This document shows, piece by piece, positions 13,122-25,961 of a stretch of DNA of 64,000 nucleotides. The DNA lies in assembly GCA_011009095.1 (NCBI GenBank), contig VTPC01091291.1:39870-103869 (forward strand), given 5' to 3'. This DNA comes from Ignelater luminosus. Its lineage: Eukaryota > Arthropoda > Insecta > Coleoptera > Elateridae. Each line of letters begins with the position of its first letter. Positions within the stretch are counted from its first letter, which is position 1. A program made the translations under genes and the position numbers. Under the pieces are notes generated by a model, which was given only the letters and a program-made list of their open reading frames with translations, did not search any database and had not been told where the DNA came from.

Positions 13122-16100
13122 ATGTTCTTGGCATTAGGCGGTTTACTGTTTTTATTGTATCTCGGTTTTATGTCATTCATTTCTCGCATACCTCCTCCAC
13201 TAGTACAACCAACACAAGGAGAGGTGTGGCCAAAACCGTATCGTCAAGTGTTCTTAAATTATTACTACTTAGTGAAACCTCAAACATTCAGATTCCGTGT
13301 AAGTAAATGTTTTTTTACTTTAATTATTTAATTATAAAGAGCCCAAACGAACAAGAGCCGGGGATCCTGGTATCAAACTGTCCCGAAAGTACACTGTTTC
13401 AGTTTTTAATGTTGTATTGATACAGTATAAAATTTCAAAACCAATTTATTATCTGGAAAGCTGTGTTAATTCGTTGCAGTTTATTGGGGTATCAAATTCT
13501 GATTTTTGTATTTTTAGATCATTTAGATTTGTGTTAAGTATTGACATTCTGGTTAATTTATGGAAAAACTGATGTGGTAGTTCACTCGAAGGCAGAATGA
13601 TTACAAAACACAAAATGCAATGTAATTTGAAAATGAGCACAAATATTGAGTAAATAAGATTTCTTGACAAATAGGTACTAAGGCATTTTTGCATATGAGA
13701 CTTTTCTTAAAGTTCATCATTTTCGAGATACAAAATTCCAAAGTTTAATTTGAAATTTCTACTTGAGAAAAGAAACAGCTGTTCTACTATTGCTGTGGAT
13801 ACTTTACGGGTAAAATCAAATTTTGCAAAACTCTTCAAAGTTAGTTTTTTGTTTTTCCATTATTCTGAAAACAACTAGCTGTATATTGAGTGGACAGTGG
13901 TCTGAAAATACGGTGCAAGATGAAATCAACAAAAATACAGTCTGTTTATTTTATCGTGTTACGTGCTTATAGGCACTGCAAACTGCATTAACCTGTTTCC
14001 CAAAAGTCATTACTATAAATCGGTTATGAAAATATTTCTATTTTACTGTAAAAATAAATGGTAATGAAAAGTTATCTCGCAGAATTAATTAAGATGCAGT
14101 CTGTGTTGTCTATCCCTATGTAACACTATAAAGTAAGCAGACTTTTAATACGTAAGTATTTAACTATTCTTTTAAAAGTGATATTTCCATTTTAGGTAGT
14201 TGCTCAAAAGTGTGAATTGCTAGAAAAAGCATTGGAGCGATATTTGAGAATTATTGATAAAACAAAAATATCACGGAATTTATTTATAAAACAAAATGAT
14301 GAAACAGAAACAAAAATATTTTTAGGATACTTAGATACTTTAAATGTTTATTTGAAGGAGGCATGCGACAACATTACATTACCACCTTATAGTATGGAAG
14401 AACAGTGTAAGTAAAGATTTAAATAGGCAGTTTTTGATATACAGGCTGTCCTAAAAATGTATGCCAATATGTCTGCCACACAAGACATTTACAGATTCAG
14501 TTTATCAATGGAAATGTAACAAAGAAAACTTATATTTAAATAGATTAAATGTTTCTATACCATGGTAATATCAATGACGAATTTTTCTACTTGATTCAAA
14601 TAAAGCACGATTTTCATTCGTTTCAAAACCTCTAGATTCTTTTAAATAGACATGGCAAACACAGTTTTGTTTTTGTGATCAGTTAATATTTCTTTTTGAA
14701 TGAAATTTTTAATAAATAAAATTCCTAGATATCCTTGATGTAACAACTAACAAATCAAACACTACGTTATCAGCTGCTTCAATATGGGGAATAATAAGAG
14801 GTTTAGAGACTTTCTCGCAATTGCTGTATCCCGTGGAAAATGAAATGGTAAGTAAATCTTATTTTGAACTAGGTTGAGCCATTGCATTAAAAAGCATTTG
14901 ACGTCTCAATTCCTGCAATACATTACAACAATAAAAAATAAGGATTGGAAGAATTTTAATTAGACTCTGCCTTTTTGGCCACATTTGTAAATCTGGGGAA
15001 GAAAGGGAAGAAATCCATCATGGCTAATGTTATAACTTTGTAATTATCTCGATTGCTTAGTATTTCTTACTGCTTCACTAGAATCTCACTTTAGCTTTCC
15101 AACTAAAGTGATTTTACTGTGCATCATAAAATAACTTTGACTTATTGTTAGTGACTTATCTATGTAGCTAAGATCATACTTCTTATACTGGCTGGCTACT
15201 AACCATGGAAATATAATCCCATCTAAAACTGTCTTATTGTGACTAGTAGACATTAATTGTAATATTGAAAAGTATTTTGTTCCAGCTTAGAATTGAATGC
15301 ACGGAAGTCATCGATTTACCACGATTTCCACATAGAGGGCTTTTGGTGGATACTGCGAGACATTTTATTCCAATGATCAAAATTTATAAAATACTGGATG
15401 CAATGTCCTACAATAAATTGAATGTATTTCATTGGCATATTACTGATGACGAAAGCTTTCCATATCAAAGCATTAAATATCCTGAACTAAGGTTTTGTAT
15501 CGTGCGATTTAAGAAAACAAGTACAAGGAGTATATTTGAGAGATAGTGTGACTAAATATTAGAGGAATTTCTACTTTTTTTTTCTACTTGTATGAACAAA
15601 GCGTCTATACTGGGTGTAACAAAATAATGCCATGAAATAAATACAAAAATTAAGTTTTTCAAAATTTATGTTATCTTTCTGTAACAAGTATAAATTTCCA
15701 GTGAATAACTATTTGTAGTATTACTTGCCGACATAGTTGACAAAATAGATTGTTGTGTATACTCTTTGTATTTAAATATCTGAAAAGATTAAGAAACATA
15801 ATTAATTAATAAAAATAATTTTATTTATCTTTGTTTGATAGTAAAAAGGGGGCGTTTTCAAGGATACTCGTATATTCACAAGAAAACGTAAGAGATATTA
15901 TAAATTATGCCGCAGCAAGAGGAATCCGAGTTTTGGTAGAATTCGACACACCTGGTGAGTAAATACCATAAGTATAAATAGTTATCTACTGGTAAACTCG
16001 GTTTTTATAGTATCAAGTTTTCCAATAACTATTTTCTAAGTAACTGTGTATTGAAAATAATACAATTGGCAATATTAAGTACTGTCTTACCTTATCAACA

Positions 16101-19100
16101 ACAACCAAGGGCACCGAAAATGGGAGAGTGCAAATTGGAAGCACGGATAAGAACAGTTGCTTAGTAGACTTGCTAACGAAACGCTGAAAAATTGTACTGT
16201 AATTCTTGCAGGCAAGTGTTATTTTACTACTACTGCACCCTGAAAGGCAGGACTTATGACTATTAACTTTACCAATGACAACCGTAATAACATTATAAAT
16301 GATGCAGAATGTTCTAAGGCTTGTGAAAAGATGGTGTAACAGAGAGAGAGAGACTATATTCGTGAATCCTGCAAAAATACATCCCGTTTATCCGCAAAAA
16401 CCTTTTTAGATCATCTCTCAAGGCTTGGGGAAAAGTAAGTCAAGTATTGGAATGTATTCACAGATTGGTTTTTGACATTCAGACAATATCCAGAAAGTCA
16501 TTAAAGCCCTTTGAACTTACAGACAGACCTTTAGGATGAAATGAAGTCTATTATTGAGAATAATCTACTGGATATAGTACAATAAAATGATGCTAAAACC
16601 TAGCAACACTTATGAGTGTTGTCAACCTCGTTTACGATTGCTACAGAAACCCTCACCATATCTCTTAGCCATAAACAGGCGGTAAGTGGAATATAAAAAT
16701 TAAAAAGTAACACATTAAAGAGCCGCTTGAGAAAAGAATGCTGCAGAACATTGTAGCTTAACGAACATGATCACACTCCAAATGTATAGGACATAGATAC
16801 ATAAAGTAACATCTCTTTAATCAATCTGCTACTAAAAAACGAAAATAAATCAAAAAGAATGACACAGGATGGAATAAGTCTGGAGACACCCAAGAAAAAT
16901 CTTAACAAGTAGCAGAAGGTGACTTAGCCAATAGCGAGCAAGCAACGCATTTACACAATATCTCAACGTAGGCACAAATGAAATGTTTATTGATTCTACT
17001 ATGACGATTCATTCAATTTGACGTCGCCTTACAAAAAATAAATGAATAATTCCAAACAATTAGGTTTAAACCCGCATATAATCTAGTTACCTATTGTTGA
17101 AAACGTCAATGGATGAGAAATTTGAAAACATTAAACAGTGACACACGTAATCTAATTCTTTTCAGTCGAACACCCTGTGTAGGCAAAAATGATTTTGTAA
17201 AATGCAGATGATATTCTGGAAAACTTTTCTTAGTCAACAGTTTTCAATATTCTACGATAACAGTTCATTGGGACTTGTATCGGATAGATCTTGTATTTCT
17301 TGAATTGATATGTATTTTACATTGTTTTAAAGACTATATGCAATATTCTTTACACGGGGTGTTACTTAACTTGCGGCGACTATTTCAAGAGCGTGTTCTA
17401 GACGTCGACTTAAGACCAAAGTGATAATACAGCTTCTTTTCTAAAATGTTTCTTAAGAAAGATCGTTATTGAGTATGGAGGGACACAAACTCCATTTTTT
17501 CACATAACTTTTAGAAGTTTTAGAAGTTTTAGAATTTGGCAATTTTAGTATCATAATCATAAATAGCAGTGCCTTTTACCAAAAGCGAACCAAAAGGCTA
17601 TCTTGTGTCAAGTCTCTCAAGCTAATCATTTTCGAAAAAAAACGCACATTTGTAAACGTGTATTGCAGAAACAGGATTTTGTGCTCTTTCCCATAATAAC
17701 TGCCATCTGCAAGTATTTACAGATTTCCACTCAAGTAAGTTCTAAGAAATTGGACAGTCATGTTATGCTCCGAATTTAAACAATTTATCTTTTATCGTTG
17801 AATAATTATGACCGAAAAACCATTTTCTAACGCCCTATTAGAGCTTTCTTAGAAAGTATCTGAGAAAAAGATTTATTAGAGCTTTTGTCTTAACGTTTAG
17901 AACACAGTCCTGAAGTAGCGGCCCGAACTTATGTAACACCCTGTATAGCACTGGAAATTCTGACTGACAGAGAGATCAATAGTGTTTCCAGTTTCTGAAA
18001 AGAACTATTGAAAATAGGATACTTAGGCGGTAGTCGAAAGGCAATGGGGTCTTTCTGGAAAAAATTATTATAACTGTTTTGTGTTTCAACGTAAAGTTTA
18101 TAACCTCAAATTAATGATTTAACAAAAAAGTTTTTTTAAATCACTGTAATATGTCGAAAACAACGTTGAAAATTGTGAAATATTTAAATAAATTGTTACG
18201 TGACCCACGCACAGTGGTCCATTTCACGGAAAAGGCAGACAAAAATCAAAAAAGATTTGGATTAAAATAATAATTGGTATTTAAGGGTTTTGAGGGTCGC
18301 TGATTATCAATTTGATATTATTTTTTCAAAATCCAAAATGGTGGAGCTAAAATCTTTAATGAAAGAATTCATTCATTTGGAAAAAATAAGTTCATAAGAT
18401 TTTGAAGGTTATTAATTTTGAAAATAAGTAATATTCTCTGTTTTTAAAATTTATTTGAGAAAATAATACATTGCAATATATTGTATAATAAATCGTTAAC
18501 TATTTCTAATCGCTAGAATAAGTACAATCATCTGTTGTATCCGAGCTAGCGTCAAGAGTGGTCTGAAGATTCAGCTGTTGCATGTGAATATAAAGGTAAC
18601 AATAATTGTATAGCCTCGGATAACAATGCTTTATATTTGCTTGGTGGTCTTAACCTCAAACTAGAAATTAGCGGATCTGATGACACAAGCAACCAATGTA
18701 AAACATGTGTCGTGGTACTTTCCCTAGAACATTTTTGCGGATATCTTTCTTGGTATTTCTTGATGTCTTTGTTTCGCGATTCTTGAGTTTCCTTGAACAG
18801 TTGCCCGATTGGCAGGTGTGTCCATTCAACAATATGGGGATCATGAATCAGTATTTCATGAATTGACGTAGGCATACAATATCATGGAAAACTTTCCACT
18901 AACATGTTCGCAGAATTCAGGCAATAATGTTTAAGAAGATCTACATTAACACCGAAACTGCATGAGAGAACTTGCATTATAATGTGAGCGCGATGAAGTA
19001 ACTTGATGTCCAAACCTAAAATTCTGGCTGACACAGAAGAGTTTTCAAAAAACCGTCTAGCCGTAATACCATCATTGCTGGTCCCAAATCTCTCCTCTTT

Positions 19101-22100
19101 TGGAGAATCAACAATGAATCGAAGTCGCAATTTGAAATCCTTCTGTATTGCCTGTTTCCGTATTTATAAATTTTTTTTGTTCGCCTCGGATCGTGCTTGC
19201 CATTTTCTCGTACTCAGTTTATGTCCTATGTGTAAAAAGTATTCCATAAAATGTATCTAAGCATGTGAAGTAGCTAAACCAAACTGAACATTTTTCTCAT
19301 CTACTGGTAATGACATAACCTCATCAGGTTTATTAAATTGTTTAGACGTGGCTTGACACAAACAGCAACACATGTATGATTTTGTCATTGTTACTATATA
19401 CATTGTCCCGCTAACTACATTCAAAATCAACGGTATTCGCTGAAAAAAGTAGTAAATAGTTAAAACAAAAAGTAACAAATTTAGTCATTAGAAACTGACA
19501 TTTAGCCAAACAGTTGGTTTCAATTTACAATTACACAATGAAACCAACTTAACTGTCCCGACTCGACCGCCGTGCGTCGCGTCGGGCGCCTCGTGGCAGA
19601 AGATGTAGGAAAAAATCAAAACAATACACCATAAACTTTATTTTAAAATAATGTAGACTATCAAACTCGATCAAACTCACAACTATTTTTCTAACTTTCA
19701 AAAATATTAATGCTTAAAAATCAATAAAGAGTTACGTTTGACATCACTGTTTATACTCTGAAAAAACATAAAATTGTATTAAACAGCTAATGGAAAACAT
19801 TTTACATACCTTCGACAACACTCTCTATTAATTTGGAGTGCAAAAAGTCATTGGAACTAAAATTAATAACACTTTAAACATCGCCTAAATTTACGCTACA
19901 AATGCGTGGCGAGAGCGTCGCCCAGATGAGTCACTTTGACCACGCTCACACTTTATGTTTGAAGGCCCAACTGATTGTCTTTCTACAACAATGTGCAGTC
20001 CTGCCTTCTTTATCAAATTTAGGGGTACTAAAAATGAAATTGAGAAATTCAAATTTTAAAGTTTTGTCCGTCTTTTTCGGGAAATAGGCCACTGTGCAAC
20101 GGAATGCTGTGATTGACGGAGAGCCGTTGTGACGACATTAGACATGTTGATGATCGAGAGCCAATGCATAAGAGATAGGAGTGGCGTTTTAAATTTGGTT
20201 TCATAACCAATTTGACTCGTTTAGAGGTGACAATGAGTTCTGTTGGGTTTGTGAAAGGACAATCGGACAATCTGTCGAAAGTGACTTTTTCGCAAACAGT
20301 GAGTTTTTTAATGCAGCTGAAACAAGTGGTGTGAAAGCACAGAGGTAAGTGTTTGTATTATCACTGCGCTTGTTTTTGTACATACTGGAAAGTACTGTTC
20401 AACAATGCTTTTAAATGTAATGTTTTTTTTATCAATGTTTTAGATCTCAGCGTGACAGTTATGGCGATGCAAGGCTGTTGTCACGTGATGCGTTGGCCTG
20501 AAGTCCTAGGTAGCCTTGGGCGATGGTATTGGCTTGGTATTGGTTATATTGAAGTAAAAAGGGGAAATTTTATATCTACTGTAAGAGCGCGAATATGTCC
20601 ATAACATTGAGTTCGTATAGTAAACCACATAAAAGTTAATGAGAAAAAAGAAGAAATTGTAAAAGTTTCGTGCAACGACAGTGCGGTCTCCGCAGGTAAT
20701 GTTTATTACCAATTAATACTTTTTTTCTAATATCAATTAAATATCTGATTTCATATAAATACTTCAATAAAACCTTAAAAAAATTACTTAAAAGTTTTAA
20801 AAGTATAGATAATGAAACAAACGTATCTTCTAAAGTTTTGAATCATTAAAATAAAATTATGCACAAATAACATCTTTGATTGAATCGTCATATAAATAAA
20901 CACCTCGGTTTCAGACAATATTTTTCAAAATTATGTCAAATAAATTAATACTAAAAAACTAATGATAATAATAAATTGCAGGTGGATGTAAAACTTGCAG
21001 GTGGATGTAAAACATGCAGTCGCATTCCTCATGTGTCTTCATCGACGCAGCGAAGAACCCGAACCAACTTATTAGAAGTAGAAGCATTCGAAGTAGAGTA
21101 GAAGCACTCGATGGCGGAACATCATTTCCTTCGACTTCTGCCAAAAATGCACTTTTTTGGTTTTCACCCTGTATCTTAGAAACGGGGCAGATATTTGTTA
21201 ATGTAACCATGGATTATTCATTGGTTTATAAATACAAAACCTTTTCCCCATTTAACCAATCTTGTATCTATTACCGTTTCCAATATCCCCATGTAGGTCA
21301 TTTTGAACTGGACACACTGTATATTTATTAATGTCTTTTATACGTAGGAAAAGTTTCAATACCCCTTGCGGCCCTAAATTTGTATATTTTGGCTGTTAAA
21401 ATTTGCATTTTTAACATACGAACCATAGACCGAACTATGTTGAAACGGAAGTTTTTTCTTGCGATTGTTTTGAAAAACTGAGAATGATTAATTAATTAAT
21501 TAAACCCAACGTAAACAACTCGTGTCTCGATCAGTTTAAGAATGTAACGTTTATTTATTATTATTAATATTATTAGTTATTATTTTTCATTTCTGTGCAT
21601 ATGCGACGGGACGAAAGAGGGTGCTGTTTCTTGGGAACGTTCTTAAGTTACTGATCCTAAAATTATGTTTACAAGCGTTGTGATAATTTGTCGTACCAAC
21701 AGCACTTACACACTAAATTGCAAAAATTGGTATGAATGTTGTACTTAATTTTCTAAGATGAAAATGTACCTATAGTTCATGTAATAAAATCTCTGATATA
21801 CTACATGATCGTTTGCTTTATATTACAAATATCAGCGCCTGAAGCACCTAGGGACTGATTGAAACAAAAACATATGTCTACGTGTATGCATTATTTTTTT
21901 CTCTGCAAAATATAGAATAAACCCTACGCCTAAATTCTGAGTTGTATTACAAAAGAACAATAACTTTTCAGTATTTTAAATAATGTTTACTTTTTATGTT
22001 CTAGGTCATTCAAAATCATGGGGCAAAGCCATACCAACCCTTCTAACTCAATGTTATAAATTAGGCAAACTAAGTGACGAATTAGGGCCAATAGATCCAA

Positions 22101-23176
22101 CAAAAAATTCGACATATACATTCCTTGAAAATTTTTTTGAAGAAGTAGCAACAGTATTTCCAGAAGATTACTTACATATAGGTGCTGATGAAGTGAGATA
22201 CGACTGTTGGTACGTTTCATATATCTAAAGAAGGGAACTAAATCATTGTAGTTGCGTTTAATTTAAACGTTTACTAACATCACATATTATGTATGTGTAT
22301 GATTGTTTAATATTGACTTTTCCAACGTAGTTCATATCACATGTTGGCATCAGTTTAAATACCGTTTATTGATCGTTTCATTTTTATGTTGTAAGTTATT
22401 TACTAATGTTTTTAAAGGGTGTCAAGCTGAGCACCTAACTATCTGATTCTAACCACTCTAATTAAATTTAAAAGTAATACAGATCGCAACGGACTATACT
22501 TAAAGTACAGAAATGATTTCTGAAAAGAATTTAGTTCTTACATAATATAGCAACTTGTTGAACACTTACGGTTTTTCTTGCGTGTTTTAGGAAATCCAAT
22601 CCTACAATACAAATGTTCATGAAAAACAATAAACTCCTGCTACATACGCATCTGGAAGATTATTACATTCAGAAACTTTTAAAAATTGTGCATAGTTTAT
22701 CAAAAAAACCAATTGTTTGGGAAGAGGCATTTGTTGATGGTATGACTCTGCCAACTTCAACAACTGTACAAATATGGAAAGATTCTGCGTTAGGAGGATG
22801 GAGAAGTACAGCACGTAGTGCTACTGCAGCTGGTCATCTAGTTTTAATATCAGCTTGTTGGTATTTAGACCACTTAACCAGTGGTGGCGACTGGGGCAAA
22901 TTCTATAATTGTGAACCACTTTCTTTTCTTGGTAATCAACTACAGACCTCAATGGTTCTAGGAGGAGAAGCGTGTATGTGGACAGAAGTTGTCAACGAAT
23001 ATAATATTGAATCAAGGATATGGCCTCGGGCTTCTGCGACCGCTGAAAAGTTATGGTCTAAAAGGGATGCAGATACATACCGAAAAGCAACTCATAGGCT
23101 TGAAGAGCATGCCTGTAGGATGATTAAGCGTGGAATAAAAGCACAGCCGCCAAATTCGGCTGGATTTTGCATTTAA
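13122..23176 (+). CDS. Beta-N-acetylhexosaminidase (GH20), copy 2
   Basis: Complete paralogue of 538 residues. Exons: 13122-13298, 14196-14406, 14729-14847, 15286-15491, 15842-15954, 22005-22209, 22591-23176. The start is the first Met before a hydrophobic signal segment ([15 protein letters not shown]), followed by GEVWPKP. Catalytic Asp-Glu falls at about residues 337-338 (HIGADEV); DTPGH, WYLDHL and ACMWTE are present, so activity is expected. It is the most divergent copy: DTARHF replaces DTSRHF, DDESFP replaces DDQSFP, the loop after the LLTQCY cysteine differs (KLGKLSDEL), and exon 7 starts WKSNPTIQ. Intron 5 is 6 kb because it contains a Transib-like transposon and a MITE; the exons on both sides still splice in frame. 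It follows copy 1 in the same direction after a 5.2-kb spacer. Confidence 0.93.
15955..18204. other. Left part of intron 5 of copy 2
   Basis: No coding sequence recognised. Contains the 17351-17947 MITE; the remainder looks like ordinary decayed intronic DNA. Confidence 0.6.
17351..17947. mobile_element. MITE with GGGTGTTAC termini in intron 5 of copy 2
   Basis: About 597 bp. The left end (TACACGGGGTGTTACTTAAC) and the right end read in reverse (TATACAGGGTGTTACATAAG) are similar for roughly 55 bp, including a shared GTGTTCTA(A/G)ACG. Short TA-type flank. Non-coding. Confidence 0.6.
18210..18247 (+). repeat. Transib left terminus, RSS-like (heptamer/22-bp spacer/nonamer)
   Basis: Heptamer CACAGTG at 18210-18216 equals the consensus V(D)J recombination-signal heptamer. 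After a 22-bp spacer comes ACAAAAATC at 18239-18247, eight of nine matches to the RSS nonamer ACAAAAACC. In Transib elements the heptamer-like end is known to be the transposase cleavage border. Confidence 0.75.
19511..19555. repeat. Inverted repeat within the Transib element, next to a GC-rich patch
   Basis: CAGTTGGTTTCA and its complement TGAAACCAACTTAACTG (four-base bulge) face each other across 16-20 bp. Immediately right (19556-19605) is a strikingly GC-rich stretch in an AT-rich neighbourhood, perhaps left from the N-terminal transposase region. Confidence 0.4.
20059..20096 (-). repeat. Transib right terminus, RSS-like
   Basis: Read on the minus strand, CACAGTG occupies 20096-20090, followed by a 22-bp spacer and ACAAAACTT at 20067-20059 (six of nine matches to the RSS nonamer, including the first six). 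Spacer length equals that of the left end. Confidence 0.7.
20102..22004. other. Right part of intron 5 of copy 2
   Basis: No gene supported. Contains a 19-bp tandem duplication near 20976, a lone CACCCTGTA repeat end near 21165 and an ATT-rich patch near 21545, before the exon 6 acceptor. Confidence 0.6.
20976..21013. repeat. 19-bp tandem duplication
   Basis: TTGCAGGTGGATGTAAAAC occurs twice back to back in intron 5 of copy 2. Confidence 0.7.
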
Positions 23177-23198
23177 ATAGGTTGTGTATGAAGCGCAT

Positions 23199-23204
23199 AA
23201 TAAA
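23199..23204 (+). terminator. Polyadenylation signal, copy 2
   Basis: AATAAA only 23 bases after the stop, implying a very short 3'UTR if used. Confidence 0.45.
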
Positions 23205-23813
23205 CACAGTAGATGTCAGTTTTTTATTTGATTAACAAACTTTCTGTATTGATATTAATTAGCAAATCATACTTTACTTCAAGCAACTACATACACACAA
23301 AAGAAACTGTAACTTATTACATAAATATAGTCAAGTACGAGGCTTTCAAAAAAACGAGTGACTAGTTTCAAACTCTTCTTTTTTGAGAGTCCTTATTTTA
23401 GGCCCTTTTCTTTAAACTTTATCATCTTATGTTTTCTGCTACATTTAGATTTTACAGAGTTATATTTAAGCACGTGTTAACAAGATTCAGTTATTAATAA
23501 ATGGTCTAATTAGTTCGTAAGAAATCTACCTTTTTGAAATAGAACAGGGTTAAGTGTTTATTTTGTAATTAATTCAATTAAAGAACTCTTGAAGTTGCAT
23601 TGAGATCAGTTACTGTAGATTTTCTCGAAGAGACTTGGTTTAAGACCCTTAGAGACAAATCCAAAATCTGGTTGTAATAGATCATTTTACATTTTATAAC
23701 CAAGACAACAATCGTCTAAAAACCAACATCTCTGTATTAAGTGTAGCATAAAACCCAAGCTTAATGTGCTTATCGATTCGCACACCCGATGTCAGTATTA
23801 CTAATTCAGTATC

Positions 23814-24411
23814 AAAACTAGTTGATGTGATACAAAACACCGACACCAAACAAAAGACGATTACAAATTGGGCTCAATAACGATATTCTCTCCGCAAGAG
23901 ATACTGCTGTTCCATATCCAATTTGACAAGTCTAAACATCAATTAATAATCTCAAGGGTTATTAAAATGAATAATACCTTGTTGTTGCTTATTGAACGCG
24001 TTTTCAGAAACTTCACTCATATTTCTGATTTGAGCATACAAATTACATGACGGTTATTTGGGTTAACTCGATTTATTCAAAAACGATTGTGGAATCACTA
24101 CAAAATTTGTTTTATAGCAATTTATAAAAAATAATAGTGAAAGTGATGATGACAGCGAGGAAATAGGAAATACACTTGTTCATACAAACTCTGCAAAAGA
24201 ATAACAATATAATACTCAACAACAAGGGAAAAATAATTACTGTTTACTAAAATTTAAATTCTAATAATCTTAAATTTATAAACTGACGTTTAAACTTGTC
24301 AAATTGGACGGGGAACAATAGCGCTTTTAGCGGAGAAACAATCGTTATTAAGCCCAATTTCCGATCGTCTTTTATTTGGTGTCGGTACTTTATCTCACAT
24401 CAACTGGTTTT
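23814..24411. mobile_element. Mutator/foldback-type MITE with 10-bp target-site duplication
   Basis: Non-coding element of 598 bp. Left arm 23814-23896 and right arm 24329-24411 are inverted copies of about 83 bp at roughly 84% identity; both begin AAAAC(T/C)AGTTGATGTGA and contain ACCGACACCAAA and AAATTGGGCT. It is flanked by perfect 10-bp direct repeats ATTCAGTATC (23804-23813 and 24412-24421). A 9-11 bp duplication with long TIRs is typical of Mutator-like (MULE) or foldback elements. No transposase is encoded. Confidence 0.75.
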
Positions 24412-24998
24412 ATTCAGTATCAGGCTTATACTATAAAGATGGCCGTGCCTACTACCATTCATGGCTACTATCAACTTTCGCTTGGTATGGCTGGTTGATT
24501 GTTCCATTTGGCCTTTTTCTAGATTTAGCTACAACGGTTCTGTAAGTGGCGCCATTAATTAGCAATTACTTGAAGTTATGATGTGAAACAAGATAATTAA
24601 TTTTGGAAATTTTGGCAACAGTTTTGTAATGGCTGTCGACATTGAGGTTTTGCCATGTTTTATCCTAATTCCTTTAGAATCTGATTTTTACAATTTCGAA
24701 TATTTAGAATAACTCTAATAGTAATTAGTGGATCAAAAAATTAGTCCCCACAAAAGTAATCTACCAATTAAAACAATTCTCACTTTGCTCACATCTCATC
24801 TATATTGTGTACTGTAGAAACTCTAATAAGACAATAACCCATATAGCACACGGACATCCTATGGACGTTCATTGAATATCCAAATTTAGACGGACGGTTG
24901 TCCAGTGGACGTCCAATTTTTGGCTGACGGACGTCCAATGGATGTTCAGTGGACGTACATTTGTTACAACTTTGGATATTCTACGGACGTCCGTTACT

Positions 24999-25275
24999 GG
25001 ACGTAATTTGTACATTTTTTGTACGTAATTTGAACATAATTCGGACGATTCTTGGACATGGTTTGGACGATTTTTAGGCATAATTTGGACGATGTTTGGA
25101 CATAATCTGGACGATGTTTGGACGTAATGTGGACAACCTTTGGACATAATTTGAACGTTTTTTGGATATAACTTGGACATATTTTGTAATACTTTTGGAT
25201 GCAATTTTTTATGGAATTTGTACATCCTTTGTACATGCAATTTGAAAGTTCTTTGTGGATATAATTTGGACATTC
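24999..25275. repeat. 11-bp tandem repeat array inside the GGACGT element
   Basis: About 25 consecutive degenerate units with a strict 11-bp step, such as GGACGATGTTT, GGACATAATCT, GGACGATGTTT, GGACGTAATGT. Because 11 is not a multiple of three, every minus-strand frame reads the same 11-residue cycle (xxPxxVQxxxx), which creates two overlapping open frames here that I regard as artefacts. Confidence 0.8.
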
Positions 25276-25961
25276 CTTTTTCTAATATTGTTTGAATGTA
25301 ATTTTTAATGTATTTCATTATATGCAATTTGGCGACATTTCATGAATGAGACATATTCATCACAAATAAATAAAACCTGGTGTGGATATTGTAGTTTATT
25401 ATTCCATTAAAAATAATGCTTTTGCTCAAACAACTACTACTAAAAATGATTTAAAGAAACAAATGTGAATAATATTACAGTAATAACTGCTGGTACACTT
25501 GATTAGAAAGTTGAAACCATTGTCGTATTCTGTATATTGTAGTTACATTAAAATCACAATTAAAATTTAAATAAAATATCAAATCTTAACAGGACAAAAC
25601 TTGTCGCCTTGATAATAATTTGCAGAACATTTAAATCTAAACACAAAGAGTACGATTCAATATGTATTTAACTAACACGACTTATAATTTCAAACTAAAA
25701 ATACTATTATATACATTGCCTTGGCCATTATTTTAGCAATTCATATCAAAATAACCACTTTTATAATAACTTTCATATCAAACTTGTTTATATTAACCTA
25801 TTTACCATGCCCTTTGTGTAAATTTCTAAAAGTTAACAATATCCTTTTTTCAATAAGGTACATAAAGGAAAGAAAAACTCAATTATTAATTGGTAATTAA
25901 AGTTTTATTTTCACTTATTATGATGAGATACTCATTACTGATTGTTTTTATTTGCTATTGC

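Larger units (their letters stand above)
18210..20096 (-). mobile_element. Transib-like DNA transposon relic with RAG1-like transposase fragment
   Basis: A 1,887-bp element in intron 5 of hexosaminidase copy 2. Both ends start with CACAGTGG and share an inverted repeat of about 36 bp at roughly 80% identity. Flanking 5-mers are ccacg (18205-18209) and caacg (20097-20101), fitting the 5-bp target duplication of Transib. The minus strand carries the C-terminal half of a transposase from about 19478 to 18552. It has a [12 protein letters not shown] zinc-like motif, then [47 protein letters not shown] and [21 protein letters not shown]. The order and spacing parallel vertebrate RAG1 (KRWQ, NFARKLM, EGNESGNK). 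In-frame stops (for example within HA*IHF near 19261) and the missing N-terminal half show it is dead. Autonomous Transibs are usually near 3 kb, so an internal deletion is likely. Confidence 0.8.

Noticed and set aside
18552-19478. A functional host gene (domesticated RAG1-like protein)
   Set aside because: The frame is interrupted and sits between matched transposon ends with target duplications, so a dead transposon explains it better.
24869-25327. Two overlapping minus-strand open frames (152 and 80 residues) with a repeating peptide
   Set aside because: They are a by-product of the 11-bp tandem repeat, which reads the same peptide in every frame; no independent evidence of a gene.
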